A stretch of 64,000 bases of DNA from Afipia sp049747295 (GCF_049747295.1 NZ_JBMHJM010000001.1:496001-560000), one strand, 5' to 3'. Counted from the first letter of the stretch, positions 51,569 through 60,886 are shown. A program made the numbers and translations. The notes: generated from the sequence alone by a model not told the origin.

Positions 51569-52503
51569 TGGAAGTTGTCCTTTGAACGGCTCATCAGCTC
51601 GATGAAAACATCTTCCAGCGACGGCTCCGACTTATGCCAGACAAGTCCGCTCTGATTCCTGTAAGGCGCAATCGCAGCCTCAAGCGCCGCCTCGTCGCGG
51701 CTGGAGACATGCAGGTTGTTGCCAAAGGGCGCGACCATGTCCACGCCCGGCTTGTCCGTGAGGTCGGTTGTCAGCTTGTTCAGGCCTTCCCCACTGACTG
51801 TGTAGGTCGTCAGAGCGGAATTGGCGATGACGGCTTCGACGGTGCCGTGCGTCAGCAGATTGCCATAGGCGATATAGGCGATCTCGTGACAGCGCTCCGC
51901 TTCATCCATGTAATGCGTCGAAACGAGCACTGTCAGCCCGTCCGCAGCCAGCGCATGAATCTCGTTCCAGAAATCACGCCGCGCCTTGGGATCGACACCC
52001 GCTGTCGGTTCATCGAGCAGCAGCAATTGGGGATTTGGTAAGGTGCAAGCCCCCAACGCGAGGCGCTGCTTCCAGCCACCGGACAATTCGCCGGCGAGCT
52101 GTTCCTCGCGTCCGGTCAGGCCGATGCGCTTGATCATGTCGCGCGCAGCACCGCGTGGATCGCGGACACCGTAGAGACGCGCCACGAACTCGAGGTTCTC
52201 GCGCACTGAGAGATCCTGATACAGACTGAAGCGCTGCGTCATATAGCCGACATGCCGTTTGATCTTGTCGGCATCGCGCCGGATGTCAAAGCCGAGACAC
52301 GTCCCCTCGCCGCTGTCCGGCGTCAGCAGTCCGCACAGCATGCGGATGGTCGTGGTCTTTCCTGAACCGTTAGGCCCGAGGAAGCCATAGATCGAGCCGC
52401 GCTTCACCTGCATCGACAGATCATGCACGACCTCGCGCCCGTTGAATGATTTCGACAGGCCGGTCACTTTGATGGCGATATCGGACGCGGTCTCGCTGCT
52501 CAC
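51565..52503 (-). CDS. ABC transporter ATP-binding protein
   Basis: A 312-residue ATPase. Walker A GPNGSGKTT near 39-47, the Q-loop, signature LAGELSGGWKQRLALG near 140 and Walker B LLLLDEPTAGVDP near 160 are intact, with H in VLVSTHYMDEAERC. The C-terminal extension (about 235-312) is typical of DrrA/YbhF-like exporters. A GTG start overlaps the HlyD stop (GTGA). It energises the adjacent permease. Confidence 0.94.
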   Translation of the reverse strand: MSSETASDIAIKVTGLSKSFNGREVVHDLSMQVKRGSIYGFLGPNGSGKTTTIRMLCGLLTPDSGEGTCLGFDIRRDADKIKRHVGYMTQRFSLYQDLSVRENLEFVARLYGVRDPRGAARDMIKRIGLTGREEQLAGELSGGWKQRLALGACTLPNPQLLLLDEPTAGVDPKARRDFWNEIHALAADGLTVLVSTHYMDEAERCHEIAYIAYGNLLTHGTVEAVIANSALTTYTVSGEGLNKLTTDLTDKPGVDMVAPFGNNLHVSSRDEAALEAAIAPYRNQSGLVWHKSEPSLEDVFIELMSRSKDNFQ

Positions 52504-53273
52504 GGCGCTTTGCCATTCATGAAGATACTGACCGGCTGCCCCACACGGAGGCTGTCCGGTTTGTTGGGACGTGCCTGGATGAGATAGACAAGCTTGGAGC
52601 GCTCATCGAGGCTGTAGATCACCGGCGGCGTATACTCGGCCATGGTGGCAATGAAATAGATGGTCGCCGTGAGATCGTCCGCGCAGCCGTCACACGTCAC
52701 ACGAACTTCATCGCCGACCTTCAGTTTCGGCAACTCCGGCTCCGGAACAAAGAAGCGGACTTTCATGTTTCCCGGCGGGAGAATGGAAACCACCGGCCGC
52801 TGCGCCGGCACCGTTTCGCCTTCGCGAAAATAGATCTGCTGAATTGTTCCGGCGATCGGCGCGTTCATCCGGCGGCGGGCGAGCCGCGTTTGCGATGTGT
52901 TGACCCGGGCTTCCGCCACCCGTAACGCGGATATTGCGGAATCCAGGTTCGCCTGAGTACCGGAGCCTGTTTTCATCAGCGACGCCGCGCGATCATAGGT
53001 TTGCTTCGCGTTGGCAAGCGTTGCGTTGCTCTGATTGAGATCGGCCTGTTGCAGATCGTCATCGACGGCATAAAGCGGCGTACCGACTTCAACCTGATCG
53101 CCTTCGCGTACATTGAGCTTAACCACGCGCCCCTGCTCGTCAGGACTGACGAAAATAAGATCGGCCTCCACCCATCCCTGAAAGCCGGGGTTTCTGTCGT
53201 TGTCGCAAGCGGTAAGCAGCGCCATCGCGGCCAGCACACCCAGAACACGCAAGAGCTTTCGAGCCGCTGTCAT
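52500..53273 (-). CDS. HlyD-family membrane fusion lipoprotein
   Basis: A 257-residue adaptor. The N-terminus carries a lipobox (LLTAC near 19-23), so it is probably a lipoprotein. The barrel-sandwich and coiled-coil parts follow: EGDQVEVGTPLYAVDDDLQQADLNQSNATLANAKQTYDRAA, ending in VRFFVPEPELPKLKVGDEV. It links the inner-membrane ABC pump to an outer channel. It overlaps the TetR and ATPase genes by 4 bases each. Confidence 0.92.
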   Translation of the reverse strand: MTAARKLLRVLGVLAAMALLTACDNDRNPGFQGWVEADLIFVSPDEQGRVVKLNVREGDQVEVGTPLYAVDDDLQQADLNQSNATLANAKQTYDRAASLMKTGSGTQANLDSAISALRVAEARVNTSQTRLARRRMNAPIAGTIQQIYFREGETVPAQRPVVSILPPGNMKVRFFVPEPELPKLKVGDEVRVTCDGCADDLTATIYFIATMAEYTPPVIYSLDERSKLVYLIQARPNKPDSLRVGQPVSIFMNGKAP

Positions 53274-53974
53274 GGCGCGCTCCGTTCACTGAAAATCAGA
53301 TCGAGATGGACATGCAGCATCGCCTTCGTATCGAGCGGTGCGATCTTTCCGAACAGCGCCTGCCAGACGATAGACAGGATCGCCGGTGCGATCACGAGCT
53401 GCGGAAACTCAAGCAATCCCTTGTTCTGGATCTCGCCGCGGGCGACTCCGTATTCGACCAGCCTGCGCATCCCGGCGATGCCGTGGGCCACCACTTCGCG
53501 GTAGTAGAAGTCCGCCAACTCAGGAAAGCGCGTGCCTTCGGAGATGATCAGCCGCACGATCTCGCCGCGCTTCGTGCCGACGACCTCATGCGCCAGCATA
53601 TCCGCGAAACCTTCCATCATGCCGCGAACCGAGCCTCCCATCGTCGGAGGATTGGACAGGCGCGCAATCAGAGGCACGAGCGCCGTGCGCACCAGCTCCT
53701 GAAACAGCGCTTCCTTGTCCTTGAAGTGCAGGTAGATCGTGCCTTTGGCGACACCGGCACGCTTTGCAACGTCGTCGAGGCGCGTCGCGGCAAAGCCGCG
53801 CGCCGTGAATTCCTCGAGCGCGGCGGCGACAATCGCCTCGCGCCGCTCACTCGCCCCAAGGGCGCGCTTCGACGGGCGTTTTGAACCACTCGCCTCGCCG
53901 CGCCCGCTTGAACGCTGCCGCTCGGTCGGACTTGGCGTCGAAGGCTGTGTCGGGGGTTTGGGCTGCTTGCTCAT
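53270..53974 (-). CDS. TetR/AcrR-family transcriptional regulator
   Basis: A 234-residue repressor. The helix-turn-helix region is LDDVAKRAGVAKGTIYLHFKDKEAL near 60-85, preceded by a long Ser/Pro/Arg-rich N-terminal extension of about 40 residues. It is the first gene of the efflux operon (TetR-HlyD-ATPase-permease) and presumably represses it and responds to a transported compound. A perfect operator-like palindrome lies just upstream. Start ATG at 53974. Confidence 0.93.
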   Translation of the reverse strand: MSKQPKPPTQPSTPSPTERQRSSGRGEASGSKRPSKRALGASERREAIVAAALEEFTARGFAATRLDDVAKRAGVAKGTIYLHFKDKEALFQELVRTALVPLIARLSNPPTMGGSVRGMMEGFADMLAHEVVGTKRGEIVRLIISEGTRFPELADFYYREVVAHGIAGMRRLVEYGVARGEIQNKGLLEFPQLVIAPAILSIVWQALFGKIAPLDTKAMLHVHLDLIFSERSAP

Positions 53975-53984
53975 AAGACAAATA

Positions 53985-54002
53985 TGACTGACGGGTCAGT
54001 CA
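53985..54002. promoter_or_regulatory. Operator palindrome of the TetR efflux operon
   Basis: TGACTGAC-gg-GTCAGTCA, a perfect 8-bp inverted repeat 11 bases upstream of the TetR start codon, matching the TGAC/GTCA style of many TetR-family operators. It supports autoregulation. Confidence 0.65.
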
Positions 54003-54077
54003 TTTTCAAGAGGCGCAACAGCAAATACGTTTCAATCCGCTAAACTATTGTTTCTGCAATACTTATGAGGATGGATC

Positions 54078-54470
54078 TCAGCCCTTGGCGTCACAGACCC
54101 ATGCGCGGATCACACATTCCTTGCCGCCAAATCCGTAGCACTTCTTCGTCGCTTCATTCAGCGCGCTGGAAATGCGTGGCGCCACCGCGTAGCCGTGGGG
54201 ACCGCAGGGATTTTTCATATCGATTGATAGAGCCGCGCAGGCGCGTTTCATCGGCACAGCCGTACAGCCACCGCCTTTGCATTGCTTCAGCGCAGCCGCA
54301 CGCGCAGCGTCCTCACGCGGATAATCGAACGCCTGACCATAGGCGCCGCATTTGCCGATCGCCAACGCGCCCGCGGCAAGTGCGGGCGACGCCGGAACAG
54401 AGACAACAAAGGCAGAGACACAGGCAGCCACAAAAAATGCGCAGATCCGCGCGGCGATACAATCGAACAC
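54078..54470 (-). CDS. DUF4189 family exported protein
   Basis: A protein of about 130 residues with a signal peptide ending near PALAAG. The mature part matches DUF4189: GKCGAYGQAFDYPREDAARAAALKQCKGGGCTAVPMKRACAALSID and the final CVIRAWVCDAKG, with about seven cysteines that probably form disulfides. Function unknown; such proteins are periplasmic. Start: a GTG at 54470 has GAGGGG at good spacing, and a TTG one codon earlier is the alternative. Confidence 0.82.
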   Translation of the reverse strand: MFDCIAARICAFFVAACVSAFVVSVPASPALAAGALAIGKCGAYGQAFDYPREDAARAAALKQCKGGGCTAVPMKRACAALSIDMKNPCGPHGYAVAPRISSALNEATKKCYGFGGKECVIRAWVCDAKG

Positions 54471-54581
54471 CAATCCCCTCCCCCGAGGCTTATCGAGCCC
54501 AAACTAGGGGACAGCGCGTTTCAACTTGGTGAATGAAACGGAAATGCGAGAGGTAAACAGATCCTCAACAACGAATTGTGA

Positions 54582-56186
54582 TCAAGCCCGCTGGGCTTCA
54601 GCCAGCATCTCCGGCGTGTCGATATCGAGGAATGCGCTTTTGCCCTCGACTTCGACTTCCGCCACGGCTTCGGCGTGTTGGGTGATCAACCGTCGCGCAC
54701 CGATATCGCCATCCAGCGCCATCAACTCCGCAAAGAAGCGCCGCGACCAGAGCACGGGATTTCCGCGCCGTCCGTCCGCCACCGGTGCCACGATCAGCGC
54801 ACCGCGATCGGGCGCAAACGCATCGATCAGTTTGTCGATCAGCTTCGCATCGATTAGAGGCATGTCGCCGAGGCACACGACTGCGCCATCAATCCCCTCG
54901 GGAACAGCCGCGATCCCGGCTTTGACCGACGTGGCAAGTCCCTCCGCAAACTTCGGATTGCTGACAAACCTCACATCGAGGCCCGTGAGCGCAGCCTTAA
55001 CTTCCGCGCTCTGGTGGCCGGTGACCACAATCACGGGCGCGGCTTTCGATGCCAACGCCTGCTCCACCGCAATGCGCACGAGCTTCTTGCCGTTCAATTC
55101 GGCAAGCATCTTGTTCGGCCCATTCATGCGCGTGGAGCGGCCAGCGGCAAGAACCACAGCCGCAACGCTGCGGCTCTCATCGCTGCCGACAGGCACGCGC
55201 GGCTGTGGCCGCGTGACGATTTCCATCAGCAATCCGCCAACGCCCATTCCGGTAATATCAGCGCGCGTCACTTCCAGCCCTGCGAGCAGGCGCATCAACA
55301 CCCAGTCGAAGCCGTTTTCTTTTGGGGAGCGTGCGCAACCCGGCGCGCCGAGGACCGGGACCTGGTTCACAGTGCCGACCAGCATGAGATTGCCGGGATC
55401 GACCGGCATGCCGAAATGCTCGACCGCACCGCCAATGCCTTCAATCGCTGCCGGGATCACATCGCGACGATCCGCGATCGCTGAAGCGCCAAACACCAGC
55501 ACCAGTTCGGCGCCGAGCTTGAGCAATTCCGCGATCGCCGGAGCGAGCGCCTCGTCATCATGCGGGACGCGCCGTTCGGCAATAATGGTCGCGCCAGCCG
55601 GCGCAAGGCGCTCCGCTGTCACACGCAGGGTCTTGTCAATCACCTTCGGCGCAAGGCCCGGCAGAATCGTCGAGACGATTCCCACCCGCTTGACCTTGAA
55701 TGGAGCAACACGCATCCGTCCCGCAGCCGCCGCCTTGACGGCGGCATCGCGGAGCGATGCCTCGACGCCGAACGGGATGATCTTCACGGTCGCAATCATC
55801 TCGCCGGCGACAACGGCCTTGAATGCGGACAACGTTGCAAAGGTGATCGCCTCATCGACGCGATTGATGCGGTCGACCGCATCCCGGTCCACAATCAGCA
55901 CGCCGGCTTCCGCGGCAAATAGATTGGCGCGTCCCGTGAAGGCACGCTCGACGCTCACGCCCTCGCCGGCGATCGCGGATGCAATGCTCGCCGCGGCTTC
56001 ATCTTCGGAAACATCACCGTCGTCGAGCCGGGCAACGACGATTTCAGGAACACCGGCCTGCTTCAGCGCGGCAACTTCAGCGGCACCGATCACGGTCCCC
56101 TTCTTCAGCACCAGCGATCCCTGGCGAATGGCATGGACAGTCACGCCACCCAAACCATCGTCCGGTGCAACAGGGCCGAATTTCAT
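54582..56186 (-). CDS. Molybdopterin-binding/MobA-like NTP transferase fusion
   Basis: A 534-residue two-part protein. Residues 1-330 look like a MoeA/MogA-type molybdopterin-binding region (GVTVHAIRQGSLVLKKGTVI, then VLVFGASAIADRRDVIPAAIE). Residues 340-534 are a MobA-like nucleotidyltransferase (VVLAAGRSTRMNGPNKMLAELNGKKLVR, with the LAAGxSxRMG-type loop, and VVCLGDMPLID). It should build the cytidylated molybdenum cofactor (MCD) used by CO-dehydrogenase-type enzymes. Overlaps XdhC by ATGA; it is the last gene of the cox operon. Confidence 0.9.
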   Translation of the reverse strand: MKFGPVAPDDGLGGVTVHAIRQGSLVLKKGTVIGAAEVAALKQAGVPEIVVARLDDGDVSEDEAAASIASAIAGEGVSVERAFTGRANLFAAEAGVLIVDRDAVDRINRVDEAITFATLSAFKAVVAGEMIATVKIIPFGVEASLRDAAVKAAAAGRMRVAPFKVKRVGIVSTILPGLAPKVIDKTLRVTAERLAPAGATIIAERRVPHDDEALAPAIAELLKLGAELVLVFGASAIADRRDVIPAAIEGIGGAVEHFGMPVDPGNLMLVGTVNQVPVLGAPGCARSPKENGFDWVLMRLLAGLEVTRADITGMGVGGLLMEIVTRPQPRVPVGSDESRSVAAVVLAAGRSTRMNGPNKMLAELNGKKLVRIAVEQALASKAAPVIVVTGHQSAEVKAALTGLDVRFVSNPKFAEGLATSVKAGIAAVPEGIDGAVVCLGDMPLIDAKLIDKLIDAFAPDRGALIVAPVADGRRGNPVLWSRRFFAELMALDGDIGARRLITQHAEAVAEVEVEGKSAFLDIDTPEMLAEAQRA

Positions 56187-56893
56187 GCTGCAGACTTCGC
56201 TTTGGGCCGTGCCTCGGCGGGCAGCCGCAAAACGGCGGTGATCTCTCCCATGATCGACACGGCAATTTCCGACGGCGATATTGCGCCGATGGCAAGACCG
56301 ATGGGCGCGTGAATTCGTGCCAGCGCCTCATCGGAGACACCCTGTGCTCGCAACCGATCGAGCCGCTTGCTGTGGGTTTTTCGCGATCCAAGCGCACCGA
56401 TATAGAAGCAGTCGCGCGACAAGGCGTGAAACAAAGCCGGATCATCGATCTTCGGATCGTGGGTCAAGGCCACAAATGCCGTGTAGCGATCAACGTTCAG
56501 TGGGGGCAACGCGACGTCGGGCCAGTCGGCAAACAGCGGAACGTCGGGAAATCTCTCGGGGGAAGCAAACGCCGTCCGTGGATCAACGACGAAGACATCA
56601 TAGCCAAGCGACTGCGCCAATGGCGCCAAGGCTTGGCTGATATGGACGGCGCCGATGATCACCAGCCGGGCCGTCGGCGCATAAACGTTGAGGAACAGCT
56701 TCTTGCCGTCCACTTCGATCATGCCGCTCTTGCCCATCCGCAGTTGCTTGTCGAGGTCGGCGTGCAGCGGATCGGCCGCGATGTCTGCCGCCTTCACAAG
56801 ACGCTGGTCGCCATTCGAAACATCGGTGATGACAATAACAGCACGGCGCGCGGCGCGTTCGCTATTCAGCTCAGCGAGCGTATTCTGTTTCAA
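56183..56893 (-). CDS. XdhC-family protein, C-terminal type
   Basis: A 236-residue protein of the XdhC/CoxI family, which matures and inserts the sulfurated molybdenum cofactor into molybdenum hydroxylases. The Rossmann part is visible in LVIIGAVHISQALAPLAQSLGYDVFVVDPR near 88-117 and in YIGALGSRKTHSKRLDRL near 170. It starts with TTG overlapping the upstream XdhC stop (TTGA), so translation is probably coupled. With the 109-residue partner it may form the full XdhC function in two polypeptides. Confidence 0.88.
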   Translation of the reverse strand: MKQNTLAELNSERAARRAVIVITDVSNGDQRLVKAADIAADPLHADLDKQLRMGKSGMIEVDGKKLFLNVYAPTARLVIIGAVHISQALAPLAQSLGYDVFVVDPRTAFASPERFPDVPLFADWPDVALPPLNVDRYTAFVALTHDPKIDDPALFHALSRDCFYIGALGSRKTHSKRLDRLRAQGVSDEALARIHAPIGLAIGAISPSEIAVSIMGEITAVLRLPAEARPKAKSAA

Positions 56894-57219
56894 GAGTTGC
56901 CCACCTTCTCAACAAATACGCGGATAGTGCCGCCACACGACAATCCCACATTCCATGCCGTTTCATCGGCCACACCAAATTCGAGCATCTTGGGCTCGCC
57001 GCTGGCGATGACATCGAGGGCTTCGGTCACCACGGCCCCTTCAACACATCCGCCGGACACCGAACCAAGGAAGGTGCCATCGTCATTGATCACAAGGCTC
57101 GATCCAGCCGGACGGGGCGCTGAGCCCCACGTCTCCACCACGGTGGCCAGCGCCACCCCGTGACCGGCTTTGGTCCAGTCCTCGGCAGCTTTCAAAATAT
57201 CTTCGTCGCGATCCAGCAT
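56890..57219 (-). CDS. XdhC-family N-terminal domain protein
   Basis: A 109-residue protein consisting only of the XdhC/CoxI N-terminal domain: AEDWTKAGHGVALATVVETWGSAPRPAGSSLVINDDGTFLGSVSGGCVEGAV, with the conserved SGGCVEG near 54-60. In many genomes this domain is fused to the Rossmann part; here it is separate. It overlaps the next gene by TTGA. Start ATG at 57219, 11 bases after the CoxE stop. Confidence 0.88.
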   Translation of the reverse strand: MLDRDEDILKAAEDWTKAGHGVALATVVETWGSAPRPAGSSLVINDDGTFLGSVSGGCVEGAVVTEALDVIASGEPKMLEFGVADETAWNVGLSCGGTIRVFVEKVGNS

Positions 57220-57230
57220 CTTTGTTGTCC

Positions 57231-58427
57231 TCAGGCGGCAGAACGAGAATCGAGGCGCCGGTTCGCCAATGGCGACGACAACGCTGCGATCAAGCTCTCC
57301 ATCGAATTCAAGTTATGCACGGGGCGGAACTCATCAACGTGCGGTAGCATGATCTTAATGCCCTGAGCCTTGGCCTCAAACCCCTCAAAGCGCAACAGTG
57401 GATTGAGCCAGATCAGACGTCGGCAGGACCGGTGCAGGCGGTCCATCTCGAATTCGAGCTTGGAATCAACCTCGCGCTCAAGTCCATCCGAGATCAACAG
57501 GACAATAGCGCCCTGGCCCAGCACCCGCCTGCCCCAGAGATTGTTGAAGTTGTGCAGTGAGGTGGCGATCCGGGTGCCGCCGGCCCAGTCCTCGACGCAG
57601 GACGAACAGGCCGCTAGGGCCTCATCCGGGTCGCGCGCCCGCAACGCCCGCGTCACGTTGGTCAAACGAGTCCCAAACAGGAAAACCGATACGCGCTTGC
57701 GAGCATCCGTGATTGCATGCAGGAATTGCAGAAACAGCCGGGTGTATTCCGTCATCGATCCGGAGATATCGAGCAACGCGACGATGGGCGCAGGCTTGTC
57801 GATCCGCCCTAGCCGTTGAAATTTCACGATCTCGCCGCCGGTGCGCAGACTGCGGCGCAGAGTGCGCCGCAGATCCAATCGCTCGCCACGGGCATCCGGC
57901 GCAAACCGGCGCGTCCGCAGTTCGGCCTGCGGCAACTTCATCCGGGCGATGGCGCGCGTAACCTCGGCAATCTCCTCCGCACTCATCTGCGCGAAGTCCT
58001 TCGATTGCAGAACCTCGCGATCCGAGACCGAGAGTTGAACGTCCTTTTCCTCGATCTCGTGGGATTCGACGTTCTTGCTTTGCGCGAACGCTTCCTGCAC
58101 CCGGCGGGAAGCCGGCGGAGGCGGCTTTTGCGCCTCAGGCGGCAGCGGCACGGAGTCGAGCATGTTGTCTGTGCCTTCCGCGCGGCGAAAGAACAGGTCG
58201 AACGCCTGCGCGAATATCAGCGCATGCTCGTGACGTTTGACGAAAATCGATTCCAGCGTGGTGAACAGGTCCGCGCGATGACCGATGTCGATGAGCTGCA
58301 TCGCGTTCAGGGCATCGATCACCGCGCCGGGACCAATCGGCAATCCGGCAACGCGCAATGCCCGCGCAAAGCCGATGACATTGTCGGCGATCATTCCGGT
58401 CGTTGGGGTCTCGACGCCATTCGGCAT
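57231..58427 (-). CDS. coxE: CoxE-like VWA-domain protein
   Basis: A 398-residue protein with a C-terminal von Willebrand A domain. The MIDAS site DISGS is near 217-221, with later acidic residues in LLISDGLEREV. In O. carboxidovorans CoxD and CoxE are needed to assemble the CuSMoO2 centre of CO dehydrogenase; homology suggests the same kind of maturation role here. It follows CoxD after 21 bases and precedes the XdhC genes. Whether the client is a CO dehydrogenase or another Mo hydroxylase is unproven. Confidence 0.92.
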   Translation of the reverse strand: MPNGVETPTTGMIADNVIGFARALRVAGLPIGPGAVIDALNAMQLIDIGHRADLFTTLESIFVKRHEHALIFAQAFDLFFRRAEGTDNMLDSVPLPPEAQKPPPPASRRVQEAFAQSKNVESHEIEEKDVQLSVSDREVLQSKDFAQMSAEEIAEVTRAIARMKLPQAELRTRRFAPDARGERLDLRRTLRRSLRTGGEIVKFQRLGRIDKPAPIVALLDISGSMTEYTRLFLQFLHAITDARKRVSVFLFGTRLTNVTRALRARDPDEALAACSSCVEDWAGGTRIATSLHNFNNLWGRRVLGQGAIVLLISDGLEREVDSKLEFEMDRLHRSCRRLIWLNPLLRFEGFEAKAQGIKIMLPHVDEFRPVHNLNSMESLIAALSSPLANRRLDSRSAA

Positions 58428-58448
58428 AACAATTCCCGGCTCATCGTC

Positions 58449-59366
58449 TCACGCAGACGGATCAGTGACGGCTTCCTTGATCACTTTGGCGAGCGCGTCG
58501 CCCTGCATGCGTCCAATATCGTCCTGATACTTCAACAAGGCACCCAGCGTATCACCCACCACTTGCGGTGTCAGCGAACGCGCATCCAGCTCAGTGAGCG
58601 CGGTCGCCCAATCGATGGTTTCGGCCACGCCTGGAACCTTGAACAAATCCTGCTCACGAAGCGCCTGCACGAAGCCGACAACCTGCTGTGACAGCTTGGT
58701 GCTGATGTTCGGCACACGGGATTTGACGATGGCCAGTTCGCGTTCGGCCGATGGGTAATCGACCCAGTGATAAAGGCAGCGACGCTTCAGGGCGTCGTGG
58801 ATTTCTCGCGTCCTGTTCGACGTGACGATGACGATCGGCGCCTGCGGCGCCTTGACCGTGCCGAATTCGGGAATCGACACCTGAAAATCACTGAGAATTT
58901 CGAGCAAATAAGCTTCGAACGCCTCGTCCGCCCGATCGAGTTCGTCGATCAGAAGCACCGGCGGTCCGGCCACATCCGGTTCCAGTGCCTGCAGCAATGG
59001 GCGCTTGATGAGATATTTTTCCGCGAAGATATCGGCAGAGAGTTGCTCGCGGTCGGTGTCCCCGCTCGCCTCGGCGAGGCGGATGGCAATCATCTGCGCG
59101 GCGCTGTTCCACTCATACACGGCGGATGCGACGTCGAGACCCTCGTAGCATTGGAGACGGATCAGCTTGCGGCCAAGGGCCGTCGACAGAACCTTGGCGA
59201 TCTCCGTCTTTCCGACACCCGCTTCGCCTTCCAGAAACAGCGGTCGTCCCATGCGCAGGGCAAGATAGACGACAGTCGCAAGGGACCGCTCGGCGAGATA
59301 GCCACGGCTGGTGAGCAGGTCGAGCGTTGCATCGACGGATGCCGGGATCGCTGCGACCTTACTCAT
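58449..59366 (-). CDS. coxD: CoxD-like MoxR AAA+ ATPase
   Basis: A 305-residue AAA+ ATPase of the MoxR group. Walker A GEAGVGKT at 47-54, Walker B LLIDELDRAD near 116, sensor-type IVVTSNRTREIHDALKRR near 160. MoxR ATPases work with VWA partners as maturation chaperones; the adjacent CoxE is that partner. It is placed between CoxM and CoxE on the same strand. Start ATG at 59366. Confidence 0.93.
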   Translation of the reverse strand: MSKVAAIPASVDATLDLLTSRGYLAERSLATVVYLALRMGRPLFLEGEAGVGKTEIAKVLSTALGRKLIRLQCYEGLDVASAVYEWNSAAQMIAIRLAEASGDTDREQLSADIFAEKYLIKRPLLQALEPDVAGPPVLLIDELDRADEAFEAYLLEILSDFQVSIPEFGTVKAPQAPIVIVTSNRTREIHDALKRRCLYHWVDYPSAERELAIVKSRVPNISTKLSQQVVGFVQALREQDLFKVPGVAETIDWATALTELDARSLTPQVVGDTLGALLKYQDDIGRMQGDALAKVIKEAVTDPSA

Positions 59367-59390
59367 GCCATCTCCAAATCTTTAGGCAAC

Positions 59391-60197
59391 TCAGGCTTTC
59401 GCCGTCGCGGCTTCAACCGCGCGACGGGCGAGCACCTGGATCAGATGCGCGCGGTACTCGGCGCTGCCATGAAGGTCACTGTTCAGCCCTTCGGCAGAGA
59501 CTGTCAGACCATCCAGCACCTTCGGAGAGAACCGCTTCTTCAGCGCCTCTTCAAAAGAATCGACGCGGAACACACCATCGCTTCCGGCTCCCGTCACAGC
59601 AACACGCACATCCGATGGACGCTTGGCGACAAACACGCCAACGAGCGCATAACGCGACGCCTGATTGCGGAATTTCTGATACGCAGCCTTCTTCGGCAAC
59701 GGGAACATCACACGCGTGATGATCTCATCCGGCTCAAGCGAGGTGGAGAACAACCCCTGGAAGAATTCCTCCGGCTTGAGCTTGCGCTTGTTGGTGACGA
59801 TGGTTGCACCCAGCGCCATGACCGCCGCCGGATAGTCCGCCGTCGGATCATTGTTCGCGAGTGAACCGCCAATCGTGCCCCTGTGTCGCACAGCCGGATC
59901 GCCGATCAAGCCGGCCAGCTCCGCGAGGGCGGGAATCGCTTCGCCGACCACTGCCGAATTTGCAACTTCCGCATGGGTCGCGGTGGCGCCGATCACAAGA
60001 TTGCGCCCCTTCATCTCGATGCCGTTAAGTCCCTCGATGTGGGACAGGTCGACAAGATGGGGCGGGCTGGCAAGCCGCTGCTTCATCACGGGCACCAGTG
60101 TATGGCCACCGGCGATCACCTTCGCGTCTTCGTTCTTGATGAGAAGGTTGGCGGCCTGCCGCACAGTCCCCGGACGATGATATTTAAATTCGTACAT
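59391..60197 (-). CDS. coxM: CoxM-like FAD-binding medium subunit
   Basis: A 268-residue flavoprotein subunit of the molybdenum hydroxylase family. FAD-binding motifs AGGHTLVPVMKQRL (29-42) and TIGGSLANNDPTADYPA (108-124) are intact. It would pass electrons from the Fe-S subunit to the acceptor. Start ATG at 60197 with GAAGGG upstream, 23 bases after the CoxS stop. CoxS and CoxM are adjacent with no large subunit between them. Confidence 0.93.
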   Translation of the reverse strand: MYEFKYHRPGTVRQAANLLIKNEDAKVIAGGHTLVPVMKQRLASPPHLVDLSHIEGLNGIEMKGRNLVIGATATHAEVANSAVVGEAIPALAELAGLIGDPAVRHRGTIGGSLANNDPTADYPAAVMALGATIVTNKRKLKPEEFFQGLFSTSLEPDEIITRVMFPLPKKAAYQKFRNQASRYALVGVFVAKRPSDVRVAVTGAGSDGVFRVDSFEEALKKRFSPKVLDGLTVSAEGLNSDLHGSAEYRAHLIQVLARRAVEAATAKA

Positions 60198-60220
60198 AAC
60201 CGGCCCTTCAGGAATGCGCG

Positions 60221-60706
60221 TTACGCGAGATCGGATTTGGCCATCGCCTTGGCGCCAGCCGCGATGGACAGGACGATGTTCTGATAGCCGGTGCAGCGGC
60301 AAAGGTTGCCTTCCAGCTCTTCACGAATGACCTCGTCACTCAGATCGTGGCCCTTGCGGTGGACCAAATCGACCGCCGTCATGATCATGCCGGGCGTGCA
60401 GAAACCACACTGCAGACCGTGATGCTCACGGAATGCCTCCTGCATCGGATGCAGCGGAGCGCCGTCAGCGGCCAGCCCCTCGATCGTCTTGACTTCATGC
60501 CCGTCAGCCATCACCGCCAGCGTGGTGCAAGCCTTCACTGCCCTGCCGTCGAGATGAACGACGCAAGCGCCACACTGCGACGTATCGCACCCGACATGCG
60601 TACCTGTCAGCTTGAGGTTTTCACGCAAGAACTGCACAAGCAGCGTGCGCGGATCGACATTCGCTGTCACAGGATTGCCGTTCACGATCAGTGAAATCTT
60701 GGCCAT
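60221..60706 (-). CDS. coxS: CoxS-like [2Fe-2S] small subunit
   Basis: A 161-residue iron-sulfur subunit. The ferredoxin-type cluster is bound by C40, C45, C48 and C60 (GCDTSQCGAC...KAC). The second cluster uses C100, C103, C136 and C138 (QCGFCTPGM and CRCTGY). It normally connects the molybdenum site of the large subunit to the FAD of CoxM. ATG at 60706 with GAGAG upstream. Promoter and coxG are 180 bases upstream. Confidence 0.96.
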   Translation of the reverse strand: MAKISLIVNGNPVTANVDPRTLLVQFLRENLKLTGTHVGCDTSQCGACVVHLDGRAVKACTTLAVMADGHEVKTIEGLAADGAPLHPMQEAFREHHGLQCGFCTPGMIMTAVDLVHRKGHDLSDEVIREELEGNLCRCTGYQNIVLSIAAGAKAMAKSDLA

Positions 60707-60886
60707 CAACACTCTCTATTTTTGTCGGCTGGACGCCTGGCGCAACGCCGCGGGGAGCGGCGCAGGCGTGTTTATAATGGTTCCAAACGCATAATATGGG
60801 GCTGCGCGGCAATGAGCAACCTCAGGCCGCGACGCGCCGCACAAGAAGACTTGATTGATGCGAGGACCAGCTATGCCGAAATGATG

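Noticed and set aside
54526..56241. 571-codon plus-strand frame opposite the MoeA/MobA-like gene
   Set aside because: Serine/proline/threonine-rich translation typical of antisense of a GC-rich gene; the minus-strand gene has clear family motifs.
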